Positions 1 through 10,743 of a stretch of 64,000 nt of DNA are shown here, piece by piece (position 1 is the stretch's first letter; each line of letters opens with the position of its first letter). Under the pieces are notes generated by a model that saw only the letters and a program-made list of their open reading frames with translations, searched no databases and was not told the origin of the DNA. Position numbers and translations under genes: made by a program. Origin of the DNA: Maniola hyperantus (taxonomy: Eukaryota > Arthropoda > Insecta > Lepidoptera > Nymphalidae); assembly GCF_902806685.2 (NCBI RefSeq), contig NC_048546.1, positions 11,364,534-11,428,533 of the forward strand. Direction: 5' to 3'.

Positions 1-2940
1 ACCACCGAGCTCATTTGACATCTTGGTTGGTTCGACGTTGTTGCTTCACTGAGTGATATGAAAATCTTCAATGGATTTTAAATATAATATTAATTGTTAT
101 GCAAGGCTGGAAAGTTATTATTTTGGCGCAAGAGTTTGTATCGAAGTGCGAGGTAATGAAGGATTCTAAGATTCAACCACGAGCGAGTAGTTCAAATGTC
201 TCAGAGGAATTCAAAGGCACGAGCGCATAATTAAAACGCACCCGGTACCTAACTATGCATTATTATTCAACTTAAATCAATAGAGATGAATATATTTTAA
301 ACTGTACCCAAAAATATTGTTCCCCTACAATTTAGATAACATTACATGACACTACATTATTATTAGGCACATACGCATTTAACTTATACAGCAAGCATGC
401 TTAGATCACTTATCTTAAAAGTAAACAGGATTTATAAATTGCAATAAAAATGTAATCAAATTAAGGTCATCAAGTAACTTTTAAAAGGTACAAACATTTG
501 AAAATATTTGGAATTTCCTTTATAGTTCAGACATTTGAAAGACAAGGACAGTCGACAACACGACACCATGAGCAATTGAAGGTGATCGCACACTACCGCA
601 CATGCCAATGGATGTTTCAATTTTGAGTCACAAAAATGTGCGATCATTTTAGAAAAAGCCGCATAAAGTTGTAAAAATGCGTATCACAGCATTTATGTCA
701 ATATAAAATAAAAGGTACTCCCGCAAGTAGTAATTTTGACGTAATTAGAGTAGGAATTATCTTCGTAAATACATCAAAAGTTGTTTCCATAACTGGCTGC
801 AGTTATTTTTAATCACAACTTGCTTATAGGATTGCCTCAGTCCGGGTTCGGTGTTTAATTATTTTACTTAGTATCTATTTGAACGGTCTTCGTTTGCTCG
901 TTTCGAGCTGTTTGTCTTGAGATGGCCTAAAGACACGCAGTTTTTGATGTTGCGGCTACAGTGACAATGCATAGGCCGCGAGTAATGTGTGACTAATTAA
1001 AATGACCTTTGATAGTAAGTTCGCTTACCTTTTATATTGTTTTGTATTGTCGCATCAACCGCGTTGGGTTGGTCTTGCACGTTTGTCGCTTCGGCGTATG
1101 TAGGTAGCATAGGTAGTAAATGAAGTAGGTACTTGACGCCTGCGGCTATAACAGTAGTGCATAAGCCAAGTGCGGCCCCTATCTAATGTGTAACAAGCTT
1201 AAAATGACCTTTGATAATAAGCAATTCAGTTAAGTCCGCTTACGTTTTATTGTGAATTATTGTTCAACCGATATAAAGGCAGGTGCAAACTGAATAAATG
1301 ATCCGTTTTAGTTCTTGAACACGAACGGTTTGACCGATCATGTTATAAATGGACGAGCGATTTTAAGACAATTTAAAATTCTATATTTTACAATGAGTCT
1401 TCTTTTATATTAGGTATTGAATCGAACAGCTTTTTTAGTTGCAACTATGCTCTTGTTCTTATTTCATTATTTAACTATGATATAAACAACTTTTCAGTAG
1501 CATATCTACTTAGCTTTTATAAGTGAGCACAGTATCTATGAATTATATTTATATTTTTACCGATTTACAAATACCATGTGGCATCTTGTCAACTGAGAAT
1601 AAGTTATTATCGGACGGGTTCGGCAAGTAGACTGATAGAAATAAAGTGTGAATAACCCTAAGAATAAATTAACTGAAATTGAGAATTATTAGATACATAT
1701 CAAAGTAACATATTATTTCATAACAATAACGTGATAATAATATAACAAAATAAACTTTACCTTATAATTTTATTGGTCTGAAAATTCAACCATCCGACGG
1801 TCAAATTCCCAAACCAATAAAATAAATACGAAAATAAATCTGCAATATCTTTGAAAAATTGTACATATAAAAGCAAAGTAGAGCACAACATTTCCCGTAT
1901 TCGAACTTTTCTAAAGTACTTTATAGCTCCAGAGCCTGTAGGCTATTTTGACGACGTGCTTAAGCTTGGTAAATATTACTAGGCTATCATCGCTCCTTTT
2001 ACCGGTAATGAGTTGATCATGATGATGCTTGGTAAATGCTGTAAGATGTACTTATCATACTATAGTAAAGTAAAATAAACTTGCCAGTGGATCTGCTATG
2101 AGATTACGAGATAAGAATTTTGAATTTTTCAAAACCAAGGAATATTATTAAAATTGAAAATAAACTAAATTAGCTAAACTTCCTAACTTCGTTCATAAAA
2201 ATCTTATTAGGTTTTGTCAAATCCTTTTCTCATTGGCGGTATACAAGTACGTAACCTACAAGTAAAATCACTTGTTTCTAAAGTCTAAGCCCAGTGTAGC
2301 TGTACGTTACTATTATATTACTCAGTTTCTTTTTTGATATACGTAGACGTTTGAAGTTCATTACTATTAAATCCCAGTAATACCTGACCTTTTCAAATAC
2401 AATTTAAAACTTAGGAACTCTAGCTAGCCTAGCTTAGCTGGCTAGTTTAGTTTGACATGATCAGGTAACGCAGAATAACTGTAAAAACTTTCGGCTTTTT
2501 CAAGCACCTTCTCAAAATTTTCAATGCGCTCTCGGTCCGTAACGTTAAAGCTGGCACATGTAGACAATATACGACACAATAGTCCCGAAGTTGAAAGCAA
2601 TAAGACGAGAGTATGTAACTAGAGATACGGGAAACTTTATGAAATTTAAATATTTTATGCAGTTTATTCGTGAGAGGATTTCGCTTCTTTAAATTAAGCT
2701 AACTGAACTAATATAGAGTTGGTTTGAAACTTTAATCTCTCGTAATGAATTAAGTTGGAGTTTTGGTTTATAGTTGGCTTATAGTTATACGACTTTCTGC
2801 GCTTTAAAGTTTGTGATTATGTTTATAAAGTTATATTATTGAAAGATCATAATATTTAAAACTTGATTTATATTATAAGTTTTCAAGTTTTCTCTAAGAA
2901 ACAATATCAAAAGGCTGTTCCGTCATCCATGAACTTTGTT
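1..2940. other. Non-coding stretch, mostly unique AT-rich DNA
   Basis: No open frame worth calling and no SINE or Helitron end is visible in these 2.9 kb. The only internal structure I see is a diverged direct duplication near 0.95-1.25 kb, listed separately. The stretch could be intronic or intergenic; the sequence does not decide between these. Confidence 0.6.
951..1255. repeat. Diverged direct duplication, 190-bp spacing
   Basis: The segment starting TGCGGCTA at 951-1040 recurs at 1141-1255. Shared blocks in order are TGCGGCTA, GTGCATA or ATGCATA followed by a GGCCGC or GCGGCC block, TAATGTGT, AAAATGACCTTTGATA, and CGCTTAC followed by TTTTAT. The second copy carries small insertions. No transposon ends are visible around it. 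Confidence 0.6.
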
Positions 2941-2945
2941 TGAGA

Positions 2946-3142
2946 AGACTTCACATACCTTTTTGAGAACTCTCAGGCATGGCGATTTCCTCATGATGTT
3001 TTAGTTCACCACTAAAGCTAGTGATATATTTTATACTCAATTGTTTTAAACGCATGTCACTCCGAAAAGTTAGAGGTGCGTGCCCGGAATCGGACCCCGG
3101 ACCTCCCGAATTCGACGTCTTAATCACTATGCTATTACTGTT
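2946..3142 (-). mobile_element. SINE-A, 3'-truncated
   Basis: On the minus strand the tRNA-like head begins near 3142 and is degraded. It is followed by the family body blocks CTAACTTTTCGGAGT and CTGAGAGTTCTC. The copy stops in the body and lacks the (GAT)n tail. The B-box is damaged in this copy. Confidence 0.75.
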
Positions 3143-3306
3143 CCTTGAAGATGAGTGCATGATTTTTATAATTACTACCCTTGGCACCATTTTGAATTTT
3201 TCATTACGTCACGTTACCAAAGATGACAAGTACCTATAACGCTAGGAAAAAGCCATGGACGGAAATCAAACTCTGAAGAGAATTATGGCACATTATAGGT
3301 GTTAAC

Positions 3307-3492
3307 TTTTTTTTAAAGAAGCCAAGTTGTAGCCAAGTTCCTCATGATGACTAATATTCCCCTTTCCCCTCCAATTAAGCGTAAAGCTTGTCTTAAGAGT
3401 AGGTACGACAATAGTGCAACCCCACCCGGTTTTTTAAATTCCGACCTTTAGGATTTCAGTCCACTCCTTTAACCGTTGAGCTATTGAGGCTC
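3307..3492 (-). mobile_element. SINE-B, near full length
   Basis: Minus-strand copy of the short tRNA-derived SINE. It starts with GAGCCTCAATAGCTCAA at about 3492 and ends in an A-rich tail (T-run at 3307-3314). The B-box region is decayed. TTAAC occurs directly outside both ends (about 3303-3307 and 3492-3496), a possible short target duplication. The body carries an extra AGCCAAGTT duplication relative to other copies. Confidence 0.75.
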
Positions 3493-3677
3493 TTAACTAA
3501 CCTTACAAACAAAGAAAATTTTACATCTATACCTAACATAGTTGGTTAAAAAGTAGGAAGTACTCTAACCACCCGTTACAAATACTTACCCAACGGTACC
3601 GGAAGTCGCAAACAATGTTGAAGCATTTCTTCGATGTCCCGGCGCTCAAAGTTGCCCTGTTTCATTGTGAGGACCCA

Positions 3678-3800
3678 AGAAACTTGGCCAAAGTTCGTCA
3701 AGTTTGCCAAATCGAGCCAAGTAGAACCAAGTTAACGACTTGCGGCTAAAGGTGCACTCGTAAACAAACTGCCAAGTTTTAATTGCAGTAGATTGCATCT
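3678..3800. repeat. Repeat related to 4497-4605
   Basis: This segment shares AAGTTCG, AAGTTT, AATCGAGC, CAAGTTTTAATTGC and TAGAT in the same order with 4497-4605, about 0.8 kb away. It is rich in AAGTT and CCAAG words. It looks like a diverged pair of one small element of unknown class. Confidence 0.45.
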
Positions 3801-4090
3801 TTTATGCAACGGCATATGAATGGGTATTGCAAAGGTAAATATCGTAAATTGTAGAAACTGTAGTAAACTACATGGAACTTTAATTTTCTTGTAAATTGGG
3901 TAAGTTAAATTAACATTTTGTTAATTGTTGTATAGAAGAAGGCGTTACTTTGTGGAAGTCCATGATAAACAATGAACCAAAAGCTTAATTTGCTGTAATC
4001 CGGTGAAACAGATCGAATCGAAATGCACCGCCCGCCCTCCCACTGTTTATTAATTAATAGTACATTACAGTCCAAGCCTGAAATAAAGGA

Positions 4091-4139
4091 ATTTTTAAAA
4101 ATCTAAATCCACGCGGACGAAGTTGTGGGCATCAGCTAG
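4091..4139 (+). mobile_element. HEL-1 3' terminal fragment
   Basis: Only the 3' terminus of the Helitron family is present: AAATCCACGCGGACGAAG, a hairpin-forming block, then GGGCATCAG and the CTAG terminus at 4136-4139, followed by T. The rest of the element is missing. Confidence 0.7.
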
Positions 4140-4496
4140 TTAAATTTATGACATTTTGACAATGTAACTATAAGATTAGGAAGCAGTGTAACCATTTTTA
4201 AAATTTTACTGTCGTGGTCATTTTGATTTGTTTTCTTCAATTTATTTTTATTGTAAGTACCACATATTTTGCACGCTATAAATAAATGGCAAAATGTGAA
4301 AGGGACCATCCATGTATGTGCGATCATTTGGCAAAAATAAAAGATTTCATTACATAAAAATAAATTCTATAAACTAACTTAAGATTCCTTTCGTCTAATA
4401 TAACAAGACTTCGCAAGATGTCAGAAGTTCAAACTATTTTATAGCATACCTGCTTACCTACTCCACGTTCCAAGTTCTCACAGTTCATTGTCAAAA

Positions 4497-4605
4497 CTTC
4501 GGAACTCGGTCCATGTTTGCCGAATCGAGCGAAGTTCGGTCAAGTTTACGAATTTCGGCAAAAACTCGTTTACAAAATTCGGTAAGTTTTAATTGCTCTA
4601 GATCA
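4497..4605. repeat. Repeat related to 3678-3800
   Basis: Second copy of the AAGTT-rich repeat described at 3678-3800. It is same orientation and visibly diverged. Confidence 0.45.
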
Positions 4606-4689
4606 AGTGGCTTTGTGAAATTTTGCTTGATTACGAGTATCTAGGTATATCTGGGTATAGTAGGTCTTAGAAAGGACACAAAAATAAGA

Positions 4690-4997
4690 AAAACCACAGG
4701 CGCCAAGAACGTCGCAAAGAAAATTCTGAATTTAAAATGGTAATGGGAAGACAGATGGTCGAAAATAAGAACAAGTTGGTACCCCATTAAGAAGAAACGC
4801 AGACCGGGCAGACCTTACAAGCGTGCGTTGGAGCGACGACATTGTGGATGTGGTAGGTGCCGTACTTCATACCTGCCACATCCACAATGTCGTCGAGTGT
4901 ACATCCACAATGGAGTAGAGTCGCAAAATACCGAGAATCATGGAAAAGGTTGGAGGAGGCTTTCACTGCTAAAAGCGGTCTTTTCAATAACACTTAA
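4690..4997 (+). pseudogene. RTE-like LINE reverse-transcriptase C-terminus, broken
   Basis: The fragment reads in three shifting frames. First come the residues WYPIKKKRRPGRPYKR, then WSDDIVDVVG in another frame, then YRESWKRLEEAFTAKSGLF before a stop at 4995-4997. This order (arginine-rich GRP motif, WxDDI, a W..LEEAF tail) is the extreme C-terminus of RTE-type endonuclease/reverse transcriptases. It is a different lineage from the RTE-E copies below, which end QQWTSIG. The frame is broken by an inverted duplication of the WSDDIVDVVG codons that makes a hairpin at 4834-4895. It is a dead fragment with no upstream catalytic domain. Confidence 0.65.
4834..4895. repeat. 25-bp inverted repeat (hairpin), 12-nt loop
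   Basis: Arm 4834-4858 is the reverse complement of arm 4871-4895 with one mismatch, which would be a G-U pair in RNA. The loop is 4859-4870. A third, partial copy of the right arm (ACATCCACAATGG) follows directly at about 4901-4913. The arms copy part of the surrounding LINE coding sequence. Confidence 0.9.
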
Positions 4998-5049
4998 GTA
5001 GTATTTAAGAACTTTTTGTTGATATTAATTATTAATTACTAAAAAAATA

Positions 5050-5420
5050 AATTTAAAAGTTGCTCTCTGACTGTTCACACTGCCGGCGACGACTCGTTTT
5101 ACTAGTTTTGTCGCTAAGCGACGAGCTTTCAATAATAAACTCGCTCAGCGATTTTCGTTCAGCGATGCTCGCTCGCTTGAACATGTGTAACGCGCGCACA
5201 GGTTTGCACAGGACTGAGCGACCGCGGGCGAGTAATCGCTCGTCGCACTTGCACACTCACTTATAGCCCGGCGACAAAACTATCGAAACTACACACTCGC
5301 TTCCCGCTGATCGCCAACTCGTTTAAGTTTCTAGTTCTACTCGTTTCTCGTTCATCGTCGGCGGTCGGACGACTGCCTCACTCGTAGATTAGCATAACAG
5401 ATAGCTCGGAATTATCACCG
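5050..5420. other. CpG- and TCGC-rich block of unknown nature
   Basis: This block is clearly more GC-rich than its surroundings and is filled with GCGAC, TCGCT and CGCTCG words on both strands. For example AGCGACGAGC near 5117 and CGCTCGTCGC near 5237 are inverted matches. Overlapping open frames on both strands end in it but show no recognisable protein. It could be a degraded GC-rich MITE or a host regulatory block. Confidence 0.35.
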
Positions 5421-6481
5421 AAGGTTGAACGCTTGACAATTTGACAGCTTCAGCCGACCACGATACGGCCATCGGCCATGTTCCTGTGATAGCATCAAAT
5501 AAGGTTACGGTTGTCTTTGTCAAAGATTAGTGCTCGCACCTGCTTCGAATCATGATGATTATTTAATTGATTCGATTCGACTGTAATTTCGATCATTTGG
5601 AAATTGTGCAATGGCTTTTTACCGTGGGTGTTGTTGCGTTAATAATCCACTGATTTCAATCAATGTATGTAGTTTTACACCCGCTGTTCGAATTATTTTA
5701 TATCAGTTTTGATTTAATTTAGGAACCATTACGAAACGCCTGTGATTTCACTCTCATGGAATTTCTTTTTTATAAACTGTGGGATTAGGACATGTGTCCA
5801 TCATAAAAAGTAGCGATCGAAAAATGATTCTTGCTTTTGTGCTTGCTTGACGACAATTATACTCACTTTAACAAATTCACGCATAAATATACCTATGAAT
5901 ATCGACAGTTCACGACAGTTAGGGAACTTCTAATAAAACGTCGAGGCTTCGATGCTACTGGCAGGCGTCAAATGTTAGTCTATTTTCACGCAGGTAGCCC
6001 TAAAGTAGCCCTATTTTCCTTTATTTTACGTCACCATAGCCTAATATTTGAAGTTTCGGTCATTCAGAATCAAACTCAGAGTTCCCTCTCTCTAGTTTAC
6101 TCTACCAATATTCTTAATAACCCATTCTATAGAATGATCGAAATATAGGTAAAGAGTAGGTACACCCGTCATAAGGGTATCAAACAAGCAGACGGACGCA
6201 TTAATTAAAATATTAATGTAAATTGAAGCGTAGTTAACTTCAACCAAATGCTTGTTAAGTTCAATGGAGATTTTAAAATTTCAGCGAAATTTATTTTTTC
6301 ATTTTATTTGATTTTAAGTTTTTCATCCAGGTCAAGTTTTACTTACCTACTACGTTAAACAGCACTTTGCAAATCAGATTATTTATTTATTAAAATTATT
6401 GGTGCACATTAATTTATAGGTTAAATAAATGATTGATTGATTCATTTTACCTGTATTAAGTAGCTGTATATTACATTATAA
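5421..6481. other. Non-coding stretch, nothing recognised
   Basis: Includes a 105-codon open frame at 5831-6148 whose product has no recognisable motif, biased composition and no plausible gene context. I do not call it a gene. No transposon ends seen. Confidence 0.5.
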
Positions 6482-6794
6482 GCTGTGATAGCCTAGTGGT
6501 TAGGACGTCCGCCTTCTAATCGGAGGTCGGGGGTTCGATCCCGGGCACCTCTAACTTTTCGGAGTTATGTGCGTTTTAATTAATTAAATATCATTTGCCT
6601 TAACGATGAAGGAAAACATCGTGAGGAAACCTGCATGCCTGAGAGTTCTCCATAGTGTTCTCAAAGGTGTGTGAAGTCTACCAATCCGCACATGGCCAGC
6701 GTGGTAGACTATAGCCAAAAACCCTTCTCACTCTGAGAGGAGACCCGCGCTCTGTAGTGAGCTGGTGATGGGTTGATCATGATGATGATGATGG
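6482..6794 (+). mobile_element. SINE-A, full length
   Basis: Best copy in the window. The RNA polymerase III A-box-like TAGCCTAGTGG is at 6489-6499 and a perfect B-box GGTTCGATCCC at 6532-6542. The tRNA-related head is followed by the unique body and a (GAT)n tail ending at 6794. The architecture is that of a tRNA-derived SINE. The (GAT)n tail resembles that of RTE-E at 50.8 kb, suggesting RTE-driven copying. It is not a functional tRNA gene: the head does not fold to a full cloverleaf and runs straight into the body. Confidence 0.9.
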
Positions 6795-6804
6795 TACTAA
6801 GTAG

Positions 6805-7013
6805 TAATTTCGCGGAATTATGTGCATTTCAAGCAATAAAATAGGTGTAGGAAAATATCGTGAAGAAACCTACATGTCTGTAAGTTCTCTATCCATATTG
6901 TTCTCAAAGTTGTGCGAAGTCTGCTAATCTGCGCTTGGCCAGCACGGTAGACTATGGCCTAAATGTTGCCTTCTAATTCTGAGAGGAGATCAGACGGTTT
7001 TATGATGATGATG
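6805..7013 (+). mobile_element. SINE-A, 5'-truncated
   Basis: Starts in the body (GGAATTATGTGC-like block) right after the preceding full SINE-A, in the same orientation. It ends with ATGATGATGATG. The tRNA head is missing. More diverged than its neighbour, so it is probably the older of the two. Confidence 0.8.
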
Positions 7014-7372
7014 CCTTTTTTCACAAATAAACCTTCAAATTACTTTGCTAACTATCTGGCTCAAACTTACACTAATTAATAGCTGTTAAAAACGAAATGT
7101 TACGAAACAAACAACAAAATTAATCATTAATCAGTATTTAAGCTCATTAATTGATAGAATAAACTTTGCAACAGAAAATATAAATTCGGACGTTTCTAAA
7201 TGTAAAACTTTAAATGAATCATTACTGTTTCATTTCATATAATTAATGAAGTGGTCCGTAGATCAACACGATCGTTCTATAGAATTGTCTAGCATTCAGC
7301 CGATTCTGCTGTGCAAATTGATCAAGTGATAAATTTTTATAGATATACGAAAATATTATACCAATGTACAAA

Positions 7373-7608
7373 TCTAAATATATTAAAGGAAAAGGTGACT
7401 GACTGACTGACTAACTGACTGACTGACTGATCTATTAACGCACAGCTTAAACTACTGGACGGATTAGGCTGAAATTTGGTATGCAGACAGTTATTATGAC
7501 GTAGGCATCCGCTAAGAAAGCATTTTTGAAAATTCAACCCCTAAGGGGGTGAAATAGAGGTTTGAAAATTGTGTAGTCCACGCGGACGAAGTCGCGAGCA
7601 TAAGCTAG
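7373..7608 (+). mobile_element. HEL-2 Helitron-like element, full length
   Basis: Begins TCTAAATATATTAAAGG at 7373 after an A. It carries a (GACT)n block at 7395-7430 and ends with the hairpin-forming CCACGCGGACGAAGTCGCG, then AGCATAAG and CTAG at 7605-7608 followed by T. TC start, 3' hairpin, CTAG end and A/T target are Helitron hallmarks. No protein is encoded, so it is non-autonomous. Confidence 0.75.
7395..7430. repeat. (GACT)n microsatellite inside HEL-2
   Basis: Nine tetranucleotide units with one interruption (CTAA). The array is an inherent part of HEL-2 and recurs, at different lengths, in the other HEL-2 copies. Confidence 0.9.
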
Positions 7609-7739
7609 TGAATAATAAAATTGATCTTGTGTTTTTAATAGGTGTTGTAGGGTTCCTATTAAATCTATCTATTAAAAATATGCTCCTGAAAAAAGCATAT
7701 TACACAATTGAAGATTATCTAAATGATAAAAGAGCGTGG

Positions 7740-7969
7740 ATTTGACCTGCAGCTCGTTTCAGCAACGCACAAGACTGCAAATACTATTTTATACATGGCA
7801 TAATTTTGTACCTATATCAAATATTTGAAAAGAGCAACCGCCGAGTTTCTTGCTGGTTCTTCTCGGCAGGAAAGGCATTCCGAACCAGTGGTAGATGCAT
7901 CCGACTATTCGTAAGCACTTGTAAAAGTTTATACGAATAAAAAAGATTTTCATTTTTCATTTTCATTTT
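7740..7969 (+). mobile_element. LINE-T 3' end
   Basis: Non-coding 3' end of a non-LTR retrotransposon. The recognisable blocks are CTCGTTTCAGCAACGCACAA, GAGCAACCGCCGAG and CCGAACCAGTGGTAGATGCA. It ends with a TTTTCA-repeat tail at about 7948-7969. The part beyond CCGAACCAGTGG also occurs in reverse at 11637-11733. The clade cannot be assigned without the coding part. Confidence 0.6.
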
Positions 7970-8020
7970 TCCGTACCTCAAAAGGAAAAAAGGAACCCTT
8001 ATAGGATCACTTTCTATATG
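7970..8020 (-). repeat. REP-C terminal fragment
   Basis: Minus-strand match to the 3' end of the REP-C elements at 33.3 and 42.2 kb (AGTGATCCTATAAGGGTTCC, then a T-rich loop and GAGGTACGG). It abuts the LINE-T tail directly. Confidence 0.7.
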
Positions 8021-8198
8021 TAATACATTATTTTTCAAGGTGGGCTGGCGGAGGGACGTAAATCTTTTATGAGAAACCTAAAGGACAAAAGTAAATTAAG
8101 CGAACAAAAATAAACGAGGTGAAGAAATACTTAAGTAATATGAGCAAATGAGACAGAGTACAGGATTGGTTCTGTTAGAGATCCTAGTGTAACATATC

Positions 8199-8319
8199 AA
8201 GTTAACGTTAAATGTGCCTAAATCTATTTTTTAGTATGGATAGGAAAGGGACACATAACTTTCACATATCTTTTCAGTCCATACTAAAATACAGACATAT
8301 CCACAGTTTACGTTAACCT
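8199..8319. mobile_element. MITE-F1, foldback element
   Basis: About 43-nt imperfect terminal inverted repeats: 8199-8241 pairs with 8277-8319 (AAGTTAACGTTAAA against TTTACGTTAACCT). A 35-nt centre separates them. No protein is encoded. Superfamily unknown; target duplication not clear. Confidence 0.6.
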
Positions 8320-8576
8320 AAATAGAGTATGTTGTCTAATTTAACGGCTTTTTGTATGTCATAAGCTCACGATCGTACATCCAGGCGGGTCAAGCCACCA
8401 TATTGGTACTTTAAGAAACAGTCTATGAATGATATTAATTAATAACGGAAACGCCCATTCCGTCTGACATTGGATACGCGTTGATTTCGATTTAATTTAC
8501 GCCTTTTCATTTATATTGGCACCTTTATGTAAGCTTTTACTCGCTATGAAATTATTTGTATACTCGTACAATTGGA

Positions 8577-8668
8577 AGCTGTGATAGTCCAGTGGTTAGG
8601 ACGTCCGCCTTCTAATCAGAGGTAAAAAAACCTAAATCCACGCGGACGAAGTCGCGGTCAACATCTAG
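8577..8668 (+). mobile_element. SINE-A head joined to HEL-1 tail (chimera)
   Basis: 8577-8623 is the SINE-A tRNA-like head up to just before its B-box. At 8624 it switches, without spacer, to the HEL-1 3' terminus (AAACCTAAATCCACGCGG, hairpin, CTAG at 8665-8668, then T). The polymerase III B-box is lost. Confidence 0.85.
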
Positions 8669-8744
8669 TAATATATTAAGAGCTATTCAACTGCATGTTC
8701 TACCTCATACGCATAAGGTAGGGTTGCGAGAGGTTTGAATGTTT

Positions 8745-9066
8745 GTGGATGAAGTGGTAAAGACTTCGGGATTGCGGGGTTCGATCTCGGGCATCCAGTT
8801 CTAACTTTTCTGAGTAGTGTGCATTTTGAACAATTAATATAATCAATATAAAGTATCACTTGTTTTACGGTGAAGGTAAACATCGTGAGGAAACCTGCAT
8901 ACCTGAGAGTTTTCCATAAAGTTCTTAAAGGTTCTTACTTGGCCAGCATAACAGACTATGACCTAAGCCCTTCTCATTTGAATAGAAGACCGGTATGTGC
9001 CCGTGCTTAGTTGAGTGAGCTATGGATTGGTTTAGAATGTCAGTAGACATCATCATCATCATCATT
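8745..9066 (+). mobile_element. SINE-A, diverged
   Basis: The head is decayed but GGTTCGATCTCGGGCA (B-box) remains at about 8778. The body follows in normal order. The copy ends in an (ATC)n run at 9050-9064 rather than the (GAT)n run seen in other plus-strand copies, so the tail may come from an abutting inverted copy. Confidence 0.75.
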
Positions 9067-10698
9067 TAAACTTTAAATAATGATTATGATGTCTATTGAA
9101 AAGGTCTATTCGACCAAAATATCAAATTTCTAACCACAACTCCACGCAGAAACGAATTAAGGGTACCAAATCTATATCGAACTCTTGGTCTCTGCTGTGC
9201 TTATTGAACACGCTCAGCTCTGCGCTAAAGAGGTCAATCGAAATAAAAAATCGAGTATACAAAGAATTCATTTTATTCGTATTCAAAGATAATCGATACT
9301 ACTCTGACAGATAGATTACTTCGTAATATACCCGGCTATTTTCACTCTGCAATCGATTAAAATCGATATTACTCTCCGACCAGTTGTTACACAATCGGAA
9401 ATATCCAATAATAACTTACTAATAAGATACTGTCTTAATAATCTATTTTTAATTACACAATACGATCTTGATACACAGAAACAAATAGACCAAATAACTG
9501 ATACGGTATGAGAGATCCATATCTGTCACCTATTCGAGAGACAGTAATTAGGATTTCGACTGCAATTTATTTATCTGAACAATCGAATAAACAACCTTGG
9601 CTTATTTATTCATTAATATAATATAAAGCATGTTTAGATTGCTCTACTATTAGAAAGCAAGGTTGCATTATAATGGCCGATTGCTTGGGAGTAGGGTCTA
9701 TTTATACAAACGTTGTAAACCACGAGCAATAGCGTTTGATGATGTATACTTTTATTTGCGATAAGCGATAGCGTTTGAATTTAATGCCGAATTACTTATA
9801 TATTTTTGGGCGTTTTTGGAATGAGTTACACACTCCAAAATTAAGTCACCGACATGCTAGTTGATAGTGCTTGGAGTGCTTGGTGTTAATTATTGTCAAT
9901 TGAATGGTTTTAATTTAAAAACTATGACATCAAAAAAAAATAACACTGTCATAGTTTTAAGTTTTTACATCTGTCTGTCGTTCCCACTGAATAACAATTT
10001 TTTTATCATCGTGTTTACCGCCCCTCTAATACAGTTTATTTTAAACTGATGAAGATACGAGGACAATAGTAATTATAAATAGAGATCAATTTTTCTGTCT
10101 GATTGGTTCAGACGCAACGCTAACAATATATTGTTTTTAATAATAATATAATATATTTGTTTATAAAGAAAAGTTATTATTTTTATCAAGCAAAGAAGAT
10201 GTGCTCACGTATTGGATGGATATAAGACTAGCTGCAACTGAAGCATTTTACTAGTACAATAACCCAGAAAGTAAATTATTGGGTCATTTTCTATACTATA
10301 TAGTAATGTGTTGAAAAAAGTATGTTATTAAAATATTTTTCAAAATACGTTAATTTTTCACTCGATTTTTTTAAAACTAAATAGTGAATAAAATTGTGAA
10401 ACTTATAAGGCATATAAAACCACAAAGGAAATGGACATGACATCTTTAAAATACAGCACCAACGAAAATAGCCAAACTAATACTTTCTAAGTTTTGCTGG
10501 TGTAAGTACTTACTTACTTACATTACTTATATTTTTGTGTTTTTATAAACTTTTATATGCAAAATTATTAAATAATAATAATCTATCACAATATGACTGC
10601 ATTTTGACTTTTGAATAAACACCAATATCATAAATAAAACTTAGGTAAATCTATTTGTAAACTAAGTACTTATCCTAATCGTTAGTCTTAAATAAAAG
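9067..10698. other. Non-coding AT-rich stretch
   Basis: No repeat family shared with the rest of the window was recognised. Short open frames here (near 9096 and 9861) have no protein-like features. Around 10.14 and 10.56 kb the sequence becomes almost pure A/T with TAATAATA runs. Confidence 0.5.
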
Positions 10699-10743
10699 AT
10701 TATTTATTTATTTATTTATACATTTATTTATTTATTTATTTAT
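10699..10743. repeat. (TTTA)n microsatellite
   Basis: Runs of TTTA/TTAT units interrupted once by TACA. Confidence 0.9.

Noticed and set aside
2411..2452. CTAG-rich cluster as a Helitron terminus
   Set aside because: No hairpin upstream and no family sequence; just a run of GCTAGC/CTAGC words.
5831..6148. 105-codon open frame as a small gene
   Set aside because: No recognisable motif, biased composition, no start-site or splice context, and AT-rich chance frames of this length are expected in 64 kb.
6482..6555. tRNA gene with good A- and B-boxes
   Set aside because: It is the head of SINE-A: no complete cloverleaf, continues into the SINE body, and recurs many times with the same body and tail.
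7395..7430. GACT array as an independent microsatellite or CRISPR-like array
   Set aside because: It is an internal part of HEL-2; there are no spacers, and the window is eukaryotic.
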